64,000 nt of DNA. Origin: Clostridiales bacterium. Its GTDB lineage: Bacteria > Bacillota > Clostridia > Peptostreptococcales > Anaerovoracaceae. Positions within the stretch are counted from its first letter, which is position 1. Each line of letters begins with the position of its first letter. Below the pieces are notes generated by a model. The model was not told where the DNA came from. It saw nothing but the letters and a program-made list of their open reading frames with translations, and made no database searches. This document shows, one piece after another, positions 53,828-63,507 of the stretch. The translations under genes and the position numbers were made by a program. The stretch is taken from positions 1,178,001 through 1,242,000 of the forward strand of contig CP042469.1 of NCBI GenBank assembly GCA_015243575.1, in the 5' to 3' direction.

Positions 53828-55496
53828 AATAGGCATTCTCCTTTATCTTTTTCAACCGCTTCATCACGGTATTCTCTCCTCTGCCAAAGTAATCATGCAG
53901 TTTCTTATATTCTTCATATAGTTTTTCATAAACTGGCACGTTCTCTTTAACGGGGGTGTAGGAAAAATCTTTGACCTTCCCCATGACGTTTGCTGCGGTA
54001 TAAATATCATCATATCCGCCTCTTTTCTTACCTGCTGCTACAGCTGCGAAAATTGCAGCTCCTAAAGCAGGTGCCTGAGGTGAAGCGCCGATTTTGATCT
54101 CCATGTTTATAATGTCAGAATAAATTTGCATCATCAAGGGATTTTTCTCCGAAATTCCTCCTGCTGCATAGAATTCTTCGACAGGAACACCATATTCTTG
54201 AAAGGTTTCTATGATCATTTTAGTACCAAAGGCGGTAGCTTCTATCAGTGCACGATAAATTTCTTCTGGTTTTGTAGCCAGCGTCATTCCTATCATCAAA
54301 CCAGTAAGGTCAACGTCAACCAAAACAGAACGGTTTCCGTTCCACCAGTCCAAAGCCAGAAGTCCCGACTCACCGGGCTGAAGCTTCTCAGCCTTCTCAT
54401 TCAGAAGATCAAAAATTCCGATTCCTTTCTCTGCAGCTTCCCTCTCATATGCTTCCGGTACACAGTTTTCTCTAAACCATTGGAAATGATCACCCACGCA
54501 GGACTGGCCTGCTTCATAACCATAATACCCTGCAATGATGCCGTCTTCTACAACCCCGCACATTCCCGGCACCATGACCTCTTTCTCTCCAAGCATCATG
54601 TGGCAGGTGGAGGTCCCCATAATAGCAAGCATTTTTCCGGGCTCCGTAATTCCTACTGCAGGAACAGCAGCATGTGCATCACCGATCCCCACAGCTACAA
54701 CGGTACCTTCCTTAAGTCCCGTTAATTGGGCAGCTTCTTTCGTCACGTATCCTGCCAGACTTCCAATGGGATAGACGGAAGGATTGAATTTCTCTTCAAT
54801 GATGTTTTCCAGGTCGGGATGCAGGATTTTGAAGAACTCTTTCGAAGGAAAGCCCTCTTGTTTATGCCAAATGGCCTTATATCCTGCAGTACAGCTGTTT
54901 TTCCGTTCTTCACCTGTAAACTGCATGGTAATCCAGTCAGCGAGTTCCATAAATTTAGCGGTATCATGATAGAGCTGCGGATCTTCATCTAATATCTGCC
55001 ATATTTTAGGAAACATCCATTCAGAAGAAATTTTACCTCCATAGCGGGGCAAAAAAGCTTCCTTCCTGTCCGCAGCAACTTGATTCAATTTATTTGCTTC
55101 CTCCTGCGCCGCGTGGTGTTTCCACAACTTCACATAGCTATGGGGATTGTTTTTGTAATGATCCTGAAAACAAAGCGGAGTGCCGCTTTGATCGACGGGT
55201 AACATGGTGCACTCTGTAAAATCACTGCAGATCCCTACAATATCCGCGCTGTCAACACCGGTCTTGGTTATGATTTCATTGATGGTAACTTTGATCGCAT
55301 CGATGTAATCCTGAGGATGCTGCAGCGCAAAATCAGGCATTAGTTTTGTAGTGCCGTCGGGCAAACAGGTATCCATGACTCCGTGAGGATATTCAAACAG
55401 AGCCGTAGCGATTTCCTTACCGGAAACAATATCAACCAATAACGCCCTTGCTGACAGTGTTCCAAAATCGATGCCCAGAGTATATTTTGTACCCAT
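53811..55496 (-). CDS. araB: ribulokinase-like FGGY kinase
   Basis: A 561-residue FGGY kinase close in length and motifs to Ara[19 protein letters not shown] at the start, [42 protein letters not shown], and the nucleotide-binding [19 protein letters not shown]. AraB phosphorylates L-ribulose at O5 and is rather promiscuous among 2-ketopentoses. AraD lies two genes upstream, so L-ribulose 5-phosphate is a plausible product. No araA isomerase is seen in the window. ATG follows AAGGAGAG. Confidence 0.88.
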   Translation of the reverse strand: MGTKYTLGIDFGTLSARALLVDIVSGKEIATALFEYPHGVMDTCLPDGTTKLMPDFALQHPQDYIDAIKVTINEIITKTGVDSADIVGICSDFTECTMLPVDQSGTPLCFQDHYKNNPHSYVKLWKHHAAQEEANKLNQVAADRKEAFLPRYGGKISSEWMFPKIWQILDEDPQLYHDTAKFMELADWITMQFTGEERKNSCTAGYKAIWHKQEGFPSKEFFKILHPDLENIIEEKFNPSVYPIGSLAGYVTKEAAQLTGLKEGTVVAVGIGDAHAAVPAVGITEPGKMLAIMGTSTCHMMLGEKEVMVPGMCGVVEDGIIAGYYGYEAGQSCVGDHFQWFRENCVPEAYEREAAEKGIGIFDLLNEKAEKLQPGESGLLALDWWNGNRSVLVDVDLTGLMIGMTLATKPEEIYRALIEATAFGTKMIIETFQEYGVPVEEFYAAGGISEKNPLMMQIYSDIINMEIKIGASPQAPALGAAIFAAVAAGKKRGGYDDIYTAANVMGKVKDFSYTPVKENVPVYEKLYEEYKKLHDYFGRGENTVMKRLKKIKENAYYVNER

Positions 55497-55537
55497 AAAA
55501 CCTATCTCTCCTTTGAATTTTATCTTGGGAATACAGA

Positions 55538-56569
55538 TTACTTATCGTAATCCTTATTGACCAAGTTTTTTACTTCCCTGCCCTCAAGGAAGGCATTCAG
55601 ATCTTCGGCCATGATCTCGGCGGATATTTTCACTGCGTTTCTTGAGGCGCCTGCGATATGATTTGTCAGAGTTACATTATCCAGCTTCAGCAGTGGATCC
55701 TCCTCTGCGATAGGTTCCGACTCAAATGTATCCAATGCGGCTCTTGCGATGATCCCGCTTGTGAGCGCTTCATAAAGGTCGCTGTAGTTAACCAGAGGTC
55801 CCCTTGCAGTGTTGACCAGAATCGCAGAAGGTTTCATTTTCTTCATAAATTCCATGTTGATCATCCCCGTGGTCTCTGGAGTCACTCTCATATGTAAGGA
55901 TAAGATATCCGCCTCAGTCAGCAGTGTATCCAGAGCTACAAGCTCTGCATTGCTCTCAACTTGACTGATATAGGGATCATAGACCAAAACCTTACACCCA
56001 AACCCGCTGAGAAGTTTGCATACCTTTTCGCCTATATTTCCATAACCCATGAGACCGATTACCTTACTGGAAAGTTCATATTCCGTCTTGTCATACATAT
56101 AATAATCATCGATCCACTTTCCCTGGCGTGTGGTCTCGTGACTTCTGGCAATATTCCTCGTCTCAGCGATAAATAGACCAACTGTAAATTCAGCCACTGC
56201 GGAAGAATTTCTACCTGGCGTGTTGAAGACTGGAAGGTTCATTTTCGTTGCAGCCTCAATATTCACGTTGATCGCACCGCCCCTTGTGACGGATATGGAT
56301 TTTAGTTGCTTTGCATGTTCCAGTACCCTTTTGGTGATGGGAGAGGTATGAACCACAAGATGATCTACATCGCTGATCCGCTCGATAATATCTTCTTCAC
56401 TGCCAACGAATTCCGTCACCTCTCCGTCGCTGTATTGAAGAGGAGTTATGGGAAAATCAACAGAAAAATTTTCGATCTGTAGATTTTCAATATGGCAGAG
56501 TTTTTCTCTTAGAGCTGTTTCCACAACCTCTTTCTTTATGAATAAATCGGTTACGGTCAGGATTTTCAT
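55538..56569 (-). CDS. D-isomer-specific 2-hydroxyacid dehydrogenase
   Basis: A 343-residue NAD(P)-dependent dehydrogenase. The Rossmann motif is [21 protein letters not shown] (GxGxxG, about residues 160-175, read in part), the Arg-Glu-His catalytic set lies at [21 protein letters not shown] and LTNHIAGAS. Family members act on glycerate, phosphoglycerate, glyoxylate, lactate or sugar acids; the present substrate cannot be predicted. It overlaps araD by four bases (ATGA), so it is an integral part of the operon and may reduce or oxidise a short sugar acid formed by the pathway. Confidence 0.88.
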   Translation of the reverse strand: MKILTVTDLFIKKEVVETALREKLCHIENLQIENFSVDFPITPLQYSDGEVTEFVGSEEDIIERISDVDHLVVHTSPITKRVLEHAKQLKSISVTRGGAINVNIEAATKMNLPVFNTPGRNSSAVAEFTVGLFIAETRNIARSHETTRQGKWIDDYYMYDKTEYELSSKVIGLMGYGNIGEKVCKLLSGFGCKVLVYDPYISQVESNAELVALDTLLTEADILSLHMRVTPETTGMINMEFMKKMKPSAILVNTARGPLVNYSDLYEALTSGIIARAALDTFESEPIAEEDPLLKLDNVTLTNHIAGASRNAVKISAEIMAEDLNAFLEGREVKNLVNKDYDK

Positions 56570-57300
56570 TTTTTTTGCTCCTTGTCTGCCGGCTGCCCGT
56601 AATACGCGTTTTGCCCGTGTTTCCTAAGATAATGTTTATCCATGAGCGCACCTTGTATCCCGGTGATGTCTTGATTAATGGTTAGAGTCAGATAAGCCAT
56701 TCTTGCCAGCTCTTCTAAAACTACACTGTTATGAACCGCTGTGAAGGGATCCTTACCCCAGGTAAAGGGGCCATGATTTGCCACCAGGATACCGGGCATT
56801 GCTTTATAATCTCGGCCTTCCATGGTACGAAGAATCACCTTGCCCGTATTGGTTTCATAATCTCCACCAATTTCCTCAGGAGTCAGTTCCGGCGTACAGG
56901 GAATTTCATGGTAAAAATAATCTGAATGAGTTGTACCAAAGCACTCAATCGGTCTTTTTGCCTGTGCCCATGCTGTGGCATAGGTGGAATGGGTATGTAC
57001 GATCCCACCGATTTCAGGGAAGCCCTTATAAAGCTCCAGATGGGTTGGTGTATCGGATGAAGGGTTGTAATTGCCCTCGATCACATTTCCCGATAGATCG
57101 AGTACTACCATCATATTTGGAACCAGATTATCGTAGGAAACACCGCTTGGTTTAATTACTACGAGACCTTCCTCCCGAAGGATTCCACTCACATTCCCCC
57201 AGGTATAAATCACAAGTTTTTTCTCCACCAATTCCAGATTGGCTTCGCATACCTCTTCTTTTAGTCTGCCCAGTTTAATTTCGTCGTATCGTGCTGCCAT
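56566..57300 (-). CDS. araD: L-ribulose-5-phosphate 4-epimerase
   Basis: A 244-residue class II aldolase-fold epimerase. LVIYTWGNVSGI and KPSGVSYDNL form the phosphate site, GIVHTHSTYATAWAQ contains the zinc His pair, ECFGTTHSDYF and LVANHGPFTWG the further conserved residues; these match AraD (L-ribulose 5-phosphate to D-xylulose 5-phosphate) better than FucA, and the length (231-245) fits. Start at 57300 has GAGGTGA upstream. Together with the AraB-like kinase it forms an L-ribulose route. Confidence 0.9.
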   Translation of the reverse strand: MAARYDEIKLGRLKEEVCEANLELVEKKLVIYTWGNVSGILREEGLVVIKPSGVSYDNLVPNMMVVLDLSGNVIEGNYNPSSDTPTHLELYKGFPEIGGIVHTHSTYATAWAQAKRPIECFGTTHSDYFYHEIPCTPELTPEEIGGDYETNTGKVILRTMEGRDYKAMPGILVANHGPFTWGKDPFTAVHNSVVLEELARMAYLTLTINQDITGIQGALMDKHYLRKHGQNAYYGQPADKEQKK

Positions 57301-57321
57301 GATCAATCACCTCGTTTTCTA

Positions 57322-58674
57322 TCATCGGCTCATTTTAGCGGCTACTTTCTCTGCCACATCTTCCAGGCAGCCAAGATATTCAGCCGCATCCAGTATGGTA
57401 TATTTATTTCTGACTTCCTTGGCGTAAAGAATTGCCTCTTTCAAATCTTCCTCGGTAAGGCCCAGTTCTTCGGGCTTTGCAGGCGCCCCCATACTCGTAA
57501 GAACGCTGATGATTCTCTGCGCGTCAGGAATCCTCGGGATCAGCTCCTCTTTTATCTGAGGCATCGATTCTTTGACTTTCTGTGCGTGTGCAAGCCATGC
57601 TTCTTTTTCAAATATTTTATTTTCATTTTCCTTAAAAATCTGAGGAGCACTATCTTTGAACACTTCCAGGATTCGCTTTTCATAAGCATCTTTATCCAAC
57701 GAATTTTCATAGATCACGTTGATGTCAATATTCCTAAAGTCTCTTGATAAGATCTCATGATAAACTTCAATCATGACTAGGGTCATTACTGCGACTTCAA
57801 TTCCATGGAGATGAACCGGATGATTTTTCATCATAGCCTTCATTCCGATGAAATGAGCCAAATGATGCTCTGCACCTGCAGCCGGCCGTGACTTTCCTAC
57901 CCAGTGCATTGCAATGCCTGAGAGCATAAGCCCCTCCGCCAAGTCTTTGATGGCAGTTTCGTCTCGCTCTGAAATTTTCAGTGCATTGTTTGCGGTTTTT
58001 TCAACGATTTGATCTACTACATCAACTGTATTTTGGCAGTAACTTTCTCCGTTGATTAAATTGGAAATTCTCCAGTCAAAAGCCGCTGTTTTTTTGCATA
58101 TCAGATCACCGAAGCCTGCAGCAACGAGTTTTGGAGGAGCATTTTTTAAAATGCTCGTATCCGCATAAATTGCCGTTGGATGAGTTGCGTTCAAGGTCTT
58201 TTTAATCCCATTCAGTACCAGAAGAGAGACTTCAGCAGAATATCCGTCCATGGAAGCTGCCGTTGGTATGGAAATATATGGGATGCGGCATCTGGAGCTT
58301 ATGAATCTCGCAAGGTCATTGACGGCTCCCGAGCCTACCGCAATCATAAAATCGATGGTATCATCCAAATCTGCCATGATTTTTACGATGGAGGTTTCGT
58401 TGGGGAGCACCTGAGGCGAGTCAAACAGGCAGAGGGAATAAAGAATCCCGCCCTGATCCAGTGCTGCTTTGATCTTATCTCCGATCAACTCATTGAGAAG
58501 ACTGTCTATTATAATGAAACCCTTGTTGTAGGTTTCACCCAAATTTTCTTTCACCGCTCCCAGCTTATCCAAGGCCCCTTTTGTTATGGAGATGTCCTTG
58601 ATAGGCTGGCTGTGTACCTGGCCGCAGGAGCATTCAAAGCTATGGGCCTGCCAAATATTTTCAGGTATTATCAT
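57322..58674 (-). CDS. araM: sn-glycerol-1-phosphate dehydrogenase (AraM/EgsA family)
   Basis: A 450-residue iron-dependent alcohol dehydrogenase-type enzyme. The nucleotide site is IAVGSGAVNDLARFIS and TAASMDGYSAEVSLL follows; metal ligands are Asp in AAGFGDLI and His in AAGAEHHLAHF and HLHGIEVAV. Family members reduce dihydroxyacetone phosphate to glycerol 1-phosphate, the archaeal-type stereoisomer; AraM lies in the arabinose operon of Bacillus subtilis. Here it could alternatively act on another ketose phosphate made by the DhaKL or FGGY kinases. It lies between the xylulokinase-like gene and araD. Confidence 0.87.
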   Translation of the reverse strand: MIIPENIWQAHSFECSCGQVHSQPIKDISITKGALDKLGAVKENLGETYNKGFIIIDSLLNELIGDKIKAALDQGGILYSLCLFDSPQVLPNETSIVKIMADLDDTIDFMIAVGSGAVNDLARFISSRCRIPYISIPTAASMDGYSAEVSLLVLNGIKKTLNATHPTAIYADTSILKNAPPKLVAAGFGDLICKKTAAFDWRISNLINGESYCQNTVDVVDQIVEKTANNALKISERDETAIKDLAEGLMLSGIAMHWVGKSRPAAGAEHHLAHFIGMKAMMKNHPVHLHGIEVAVMTLVMIEVYHEILSRDFRNIDINVIYENSLDKDAYEKRILEVFKDSAPQIFKENENKIFEKEAWLAHAQKVKESMPQIKEELIPRIPDAQRIISVLTSMGAPAKPEELGLTEEDLKEAILYAKEVRNKYTILDAAEYLGCLEDVAEKVAAKMSR

Positions 58675-58707
58675 ATTGATTCACTTTCCTGACTGAAATG
58701 AAATCAA

Positions 58708-60228
58708 TCACTCAATTTCAGCCAATTGACAAAAATCACGTTTGGTATTTTGATAAAGGCTCAGATAAATCTCATATAGCTCGTTGTACCGTTCATTCCA
58801 CTTGGTGTCGGGCTCTATGATCTTCTTTATCTTTGCGGCTTCCTTTGCAAATTTGCCGGGATTTTGATAGATTCCAAGGCCGGTGCCGCATATGATGGCA
58901 TCTCCAAAAGGTGCTCCTGTAGAAATATCCGGAACGACGATGGGCATATTCAATACCGACGCTTTGATCTTCAGCCAGATATCACTTTTGCTGCCTCCGC
59001 CTACAGATCGCAGTTCTCTGATCGGTGCGCCGATTTTCTTTGCTTCGTCAATGTTATGCCTAAGTCCAAAAGCCGAACCTTCCAGAATGGCACGAATCAT
59101 ATCTTCCTTCCCAGTATTCAGACTCAGCCCGAAAAAGGCTCCTCTGGCGTAACTGTCCCAAATGGGTGATCGCTCTCCTGCCATATAGGGAAGAAAGATC
59201 AATTTATTAGAGCCTGGTTTTGACTTGGCAGCAAGCCGATTCATGGCATCAAAGGAACTTTCCCCTTCCCTTGCCTCGCAGCTTTCCTTATGATAGAGAT
59301 TATCTCGGTACCACTTCAGGCATGCACCGGTTGTACTGTTTGCTCCGCAAAGCATTAGAATGTCTTTGAGACCATGATACATTTCAAATAGGAGACCGGG
59401 ATCTCTCCATTCATCCGTACAGATATTCAGTACCGTTGAAGTACCGGTCATTTCCACTGCATCTCCGACATCAACCGCTCCGGCTTCCAAGGTGGCGGCA
59501 CTGCCGTCTACCGTTCCGCAGACTACAGCGGTGGAAGTGCTCAGGCCCGTTAGTTTAGCAGCGCTCTCGCAGACTGTTCCGATGATAGAATCGTTCTGAT
59601 ATACCTGCGGGAACAGTTCTGTATCATAACCAATCAACTCCGCCAGTTCTTCAGACCATTGGTTGCGACGCACATCGTAAACTCCCATCAGGCTTGCATG
59701 AGCGATATCTGTCGTGACAGCACCGGTAAGCTTGTAATTGATAAATCCATTGATTTGCAGAATTTTGTAAGTCTTTTTATAAAGCTCCGGCTCATTTCTT
59801 TTAAACCACAGGATTTTGGAAGACAAATAATAAGGATCGATGCGGTTTCCTGTGATGCTTTTTACTTTGGCGCTTCCGATTTCTCTTTCCAAAAAATCAG
59901 TTTCCGGTTGAGACCGTCTGTCCATCCAGATTAAACCGTTTCTTAGAACATTGCCTCCCTGATCGATGGGAATCAATGTAGGTGCTTGGGAGCTTACGCC
60001 AATTCCTGCAATTTGACTTTTCTCGACTCCGCTGTCTCTGATCACACAGGAAATGGTTTCTACCGCAGCTTGCCACCAGTCTTCCGGATTCTGTTCTGCC
60101 CATCCTGATTTGATCAGATACAAAGGGTATTCCTTACCGCACTCCGCAATTTTTGTACCATCTTCGGCAAACAGAACTGACTTAACATTTGTAGTGCCGA
60201 TGTCCATTCCAATTAAATATTTCGTCAT
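58708..60228 (-). CDS. FGGY-family carbohydrate kinase (xylulokinase/gluconokinase-like)
   Basis: A 506-residue two-domain FGGY kinase. YLIGMDIGTTNVKSVLF is the phosphate-1 motif; GIGVSSQAPTLIPID, GLIWMDRRSQPE, CGTVDGSAATLEAGAV and GGGSKSDIWLKIKASVLNMPIVV (in part) are further family motifs. It is nearest to the xylulokinase or gluconokinase branch, but the substrate is uncertain. Start at 60228 follows CGGAGCG; a longer in-frame reading has no site. The 136-base gap to dhaL is the widest in the operon and contains a perfect 10-base inverted repeat. Confidence 0.85.
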   Translation of the reverse strand: MTKYLIGMDIGTTNVKSVLFAEDGTKIAECGKEYPLYLIKSGWAEQNPEDWWQAAVETISCVIRDSGVEKSQIAGIGVSSQAPTLIPIDQGGNVLRNGLIWMDRRSQPETDFLEREIGSAKVKSITGNRIDPYYLSSKILWFKRNEPELYKKTYKILQINGFINYKLTGAVTTDIAHASLMGVYDVRRNQWSEELAELIGYDTELFPQVYQNDSIIGTVCESAAKLTGLSTSTAVVCGTVDGSAATLEAGAVDVGDAVEMTGTSTVLNICTDEWRDPGLLFEMYHGLKDILMLCGANSTTGACLKWYRDNLYHKESCEAREGESSFDAMNRLAAKSKPGSNKLIFLPYMAGERSPIWDSYARGAFFGLSLNTGKEDMIRAILEGSAFGLRHNIDEAKKIGAPIRELRSVGGGSKSDIWLKIKASVLNMPIVVPDISTGAPFGDAIICGTGLGIYQNPGKFAKEAAKIKKIIEPDTKWNERYNELYEIYLSLYQNTKRDFCQLAEIE

Positions 60229-60276
60229 AATACTCGCTCCGATAGCTGATGCGCAACGCCGCATCGTTTTAAATAT

Positions 60277-60304
60277 AATTCCATATATAGAACAATATGG
60301 AATT
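60277..60304 (-). promoter_or_regulatory. inverted repeat within the carbohydrate operon
   Basis: AATTCCATAT (60277-60286) and ATATGGAATT (60295-60304) are perfect 10-base arms around 8 bases, in the only long spacer of the operon (60229-60364). It may be a processing hairpin, an internal operator or part of an internal promoter; no T-run follows. Confidence 0.5.
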
Positions 60305-60364
60305 AAAAAGGTTAAAGTGATCCCATTTTACTTGCTGTCTCTCGGTATCTAATTGTTTTTATGA

Positions 60365-61003
60365 TCAGCCGATCAGTTCTTTCACTGTTTTTCCAAAAGA
60401 CTCAAGCATTAGAAAACAAGAGGTAGCCCCTGCATCCAGTACTCCCCTGGAACGCTCCCCTAATCTGCTTGCTCTTCCAACCTTTGCAACTAAATCAATG
60501 GTGGAGTCTTTTCCTTTTTCTGCAGCAATAATCATTTGATCAAGGGCAGCGGCAAAGCCTTCTCCCATGCTTTCATTGAAAGCTTCCAGGGCAGGGATAA
60601 AGGTATCCAGCAAAGTCTTATCACCAACTTTTGCTTCCCCCAGGCTCTGAATTCCTTTTGCTGCATTTCCGAGCATTTCAGAAACGATCTGACTGTCGAT
60701 TTCGTCCTTGCCCGCTGTAGCTTTGGACATTTCAAAAAACATGGTGCCATAAAGGGGTCCCATGGAGCCGCCGATTTCCATCATCAATACCATGGCAAGC
60801 TGTTTGAGACTCTCGGTCAAATCAAAATCCTTACCGCTGATTCTTTCTCCACAGATGGTAAAGCCTTTATTCATATTGATGCCATGATCCCCATCGCCGA
60901 TTTCACCGTCGATTTTGCTCAGATAATCCTTGTTTTCCTGTATTGTTTTAATGAGATTTTCGACGATGATTTTACCGTCGCTGTTTTTAAAACTGCTCAT
61001 CAT
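60365..61003 (-). CDS. dhaL: dihydroxyacetone kinase, ADP-binding subunit DhaL
   Basis: A 212-residue DhaL. The Mg-ADP site is KIDGEIGDGDHGINMNKGF (Asp triad, about residues 30-48), GGSMGPLYGTMF follows, and the C-terminal GRASRLGERSRGVLDAGATS is conserved. DhaL donates phosphate to the sugar held by DhaK. DhaK lies one gene away, with an FGGY kinase between them. No DhaM phosphotransferase gene is visible, so it is unclear whether the pair uses ATP directly or phosphoenolpyruvate through DhaM. It overlaps the kinase gene by four bases. Confidence 0.9.
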   Translation of the reverse strand: MMSSFKNSDGKIIVENLIKTIQENKDYLSKIDGEIGDGDHGINMNKGFTICGERISGKDFDLTESLKQLAMVLMMEIGGSMGPLYGTMFFEMSKATAGKDEIDSQIVSEMLGNAAKGIQSLGEAKVGDKTLLDTFIPALEAFNESMGEGFAAALDQMIIAAEKGKDSTIDLVAKVGRASRLGERSRGVLDAGATSCFLMLESFGKTVKELIG

Positions 61004-62484
61004 GATTTCTCCTTATACAGATTGTTTCTTTGAAGCCAGTGCTCCTCATAATCATATCTTAGATTTTGAAATAGCCGGAACATACCTTGATATTTTTCGT
61101 GCTGTTCCTGATTGGCCAAAAACTCTTTGTCGATGGACTGCTCCGTCGGTGCAAACTCCTTTTCATGACCGAGTGCAACTTTTACCACAGATACAATCCC
61201 CTTGATACCAGCCTCTTTTCCCTGACCTCTTACCATGGTTTTTCCAAGGCTATCCGCTGCCATTTGACAGAAGGAATCGTTTTTGGACGCACCACCGGAA
61301 ATGTAAACCCTGTCATTGGTCTTGGGAAGAGATGTAAAGCAGTCACAAAGAGACATTGCGATGCCTTCAAATGCAGCTCTCATTAATTCTTCTTTGCCAT
61401 GGGTAGATTTTAAGCCAAAGAAGCTTCCTGCAGCGAAGGGATTGCGGAATGGTGCCCTTTCGCCCTGAAGATAGGGGTGATAGATCACGCCGCGGCTGCC
61501 GATGGGTACTCGATTGATGATCTGTTCAATCTCATCGTAGGTCTGGCCTGGATAGAGAAGTTTTTTTACCCAATCGATGGCGGCGGCTCCGCTCAGTGTC
61601 GGCATCGTACATACAAATTGATCCTTTGGAATATGAGAAAAGATCAGACCTTTATCAAAATCGATATCTGATTCTTCAATGATGGTCTGATTGGCCAATG
61701 TTGTACCTACTATGATGCAGGTATCCCCGGTCTTCACCGCTCCAAGGCCAACAGCAACTGCCGCAACGTCTATGGCACCTGCGATGACCGGTATTCCCCT
61801 TCTCAGACCCGTTTGTGCAGAAGCTTCTTCGGTGACGAAACCGATGATTTCTGTGGATGCTTTCGGTGTGGCAAAAAGCTCCATGAAATCAGATAGCTCC
61901 AATGCATCAAGAATCTCTTCGGAAAATTTTCGCTGCTTAAGGTTCATCAGTGCAGTCGTCATATCGGAATCATCACTGCACGCTTCTCCTGTCAGCTTAT
62001 AATTCAGCCAATCCTTACAATGAAAAATCTTGTGGATTCTAGCAAGATACTCTGGCTCATATTCCTTCATCCAACGTAAAATATGGATGTTGGAACCTGC
62101 ATAAAGGGGATTCGCGTCGTTCTTTATGCAGATTCCGTCTATTTCTTCCTTGTTAATAAGCTTTAAATGCTTTGTTCTTGTGTCGTTCCAAAGAATCGCA
62201 TTCCGTACTGGGTTTCCCTCTTTGTCGATCGCCCACAAGCCGTCCCCCTGGCCAGTTATTCCAATCCCAGCTATTTTACTGAAGCTCGCGGAATTGTTTT
62301 TCGACAACTTTCGCAGCAGCCGGCAGAGGCTTTCCCAGAGCAGGATCATATCCAACTCGCATGCGTCCTCTGAAGGCATGAACAGGTTCACATCCTCCGT
62401 CGCCGAATCGATAAAAATACCTTCTTCCGATACGATTGCCGCCTTGATACAGGTGGTTCCAGCGTCTATGCCTAAATAAAACAA
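61000..62484 (-). CDS. FGGY-family carbohydrate kinase (erythritol/lyxose kinase-like), TTG start
   Basis: A 494-residue FGGY kinase: YLGIDAGTTCIKAAIVSEEG, GIGITGQGDGLWAID, NAILWNDTRTKHL, VAAVAVGLGAVKTGDTCIIVGT (in part) and YISGGASKNDSFCQMAADSLG. Among known kinases it looks closest to the erythritol, L-xylulose group, from memory. No ATG fits; TTG at 62484 has AGGAGG six bases upstream. An ATG in that spacer is out of frame and opens a five-codon reading frame. It is inserted between dhaK and dhaL and overlaps dhaL by four bases, so it probably works on the same metabolite set. Confidence 0.83.
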   Translation of the reverse strand: MFYLGIDAGTTCIKAAIVSEEGIFIDSATEDVNLFMPSEDACELDMILLWESLCRLLRKLSKNNSASFSKIAGIGITGQGDGLWAIDKEGNPVRNAILWNDTRTKHLKLINKEEIDGICIKNDANPLYAGSNIHILRWMKEYEPEYLARIHKIFHCKDWLNYKLTGEACSDDSDMTTALMNLKQRKFSEEILDALELSDFMELFATPKASTEIIGFVTEEASAQTGLRRGIPVIAGAIDVAAVAVGLGAVKTGDTCIIVGTTLANQTIIEESDIDFDKGLIFSHIPKDQFVCTMPTLSGAAAIDWVKKLLYPGQTYDEIEQIINRVPIGSRGVIYHPYLQGERAPFRNPFAAGSFFGLKSTHGKEELMRAAFEGIAMSLCDCFTSLPKTNDRVYISGGASKNDSFCQMAADSLGKTMVRGQGKEAGIKGIVSVVKVALGHEKEFAPTEQSIDKEFLANQEQHEKYQGMFRLFQNLRYDYEEHWLQRNNLYKEKS

Positions 62485-62502
62485 AGCATGCCTCCTGTGT
62501 TT

Positions 62503-63507
62503 CTATTTTTGAAACTGCTTCATACCCATGGTATCCACTTCCATGTCGATGAGCTCTTTTAATTCGTCATCCAGCTTCATCAGCGTAAGTGTAACCCCCA
62601 TCATTTCCAGTGAAGTGAAGTAATTGCCAACATAAGAACGGTGTACTTTGATTCCCTTTTCTGAAAGAATTTGCTCCACCTTGTTGTAAACGATGTAACC
62701 TTCCATAATCGGGGTGGCACCAAGACCGGAAAGCAGTACAACGACTTCATCTCCTGATTCAAAGGGCTGGTCGGGCAGAATGATATCCAGCATGATCTGC
62801 GCCATCTCATCTGCAGTTGCCAAATCAGCAACCTTGATGCCAGGTTCTCCGTGATGACCGATTCCTACTTCCATAGTACCTTCTTTTATTTGAAAGTTTG
62901 GCTTTCCTACAGAAGGAATGGTGCACGGAGTGATACCAATCCCTACGCTTTTCGTGTTGTCGATGGCTTTCTGAGCAGCGGCGATTACTTCGTCCAGACT
63001 TCCGCCCTTTGCAGCTTTAGCACCGCCAACCTTCCACATCAGAATTTCTCCGGCTACGCCTCTTCTTTTCTGAGATTCTTCTTTCGGAGCTGAAGCGACA
63101 TCATCATTGGCAACGACTGTCTTAACCTCAAGGCCTTCCATTTCTGCCATCTGTTTCGCCATCTTAACATTCATATTGTCTCCGGCATAATTTCCGTAAA
63201 GACAAGCGATGCCTTTCCCTCCGTCAGCTTCTTTGAATGCTTCGAAAAAAGCTTTGGCTGTTGGAGATGAGAAGATTTCTCCCACTGCAACCGCATCTAC
63301 CATGTTTTTACCTATGTAACCGATAAAGGCAGGTTTATGTCCGGAACCGCCTCCCGTAACAATTCCAACCTTTCCGGCTGCGGGCGCATTTACATATTTG
63401 ATGACCCTTGGATTCTCTGTTTCTGCTACGATATCTTTATGATTTTTTAAAAATCCTTTTAGCATATCTTCAACAACAAGATCAGGATTATTAATTATTC
63501 TTTGCAT
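62503..63507 (-). CDS. dhaK: dihydroxyacetone kinase, substrate-binding subunit DhaK
   Basis: A 334-residue DhaK. VGIVTGGGSGHKPAFIGYIG (near residues 47-67) is the conserved Gly-rich substrate segment, LYGNYAGDNMNVKMA follows, and GIGHHGEPGIK contains the His that forms the hemiaminal with the keto group. Substrates are dihydroxyacetone and, in some family members, erythrulose or other short ketoses. Start follows AGGAGGTACAATCGC and overlaps rpiB by 13 bases. Paired with DhaL two genes downstream. Confidence 0.9.
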   Translation of the reverse strand: MQRIINNPDLVVEDMLKGFLKNHKDIVAETENPRVIKYVNAPAAGKVGIVTGGGSGHKPAFIGYIGKNMVDAVAVGEIFSSPTAKAFFEAFKEADGGKGIACLYGNYAGDNMNVKMAKQMAEMEGLEVKTVVANDDVASAPKEESQKRRGVAGEILMWKVGGAKAAKGGSLDEVIAAAQKAIDNTKSVGIGITPCTIPSVGKPNFQIKEGTMEVGIGHHGEPGIKVADLATADEMAQIMLDIILPDQPFESGDEVVVLLSGLGATPIMEGYIVYNKVEQILSEKGIKVHRSYVGNYFTSLEMMGVTLTLMKLDDELKELIDMEVDTMGMKQFQK

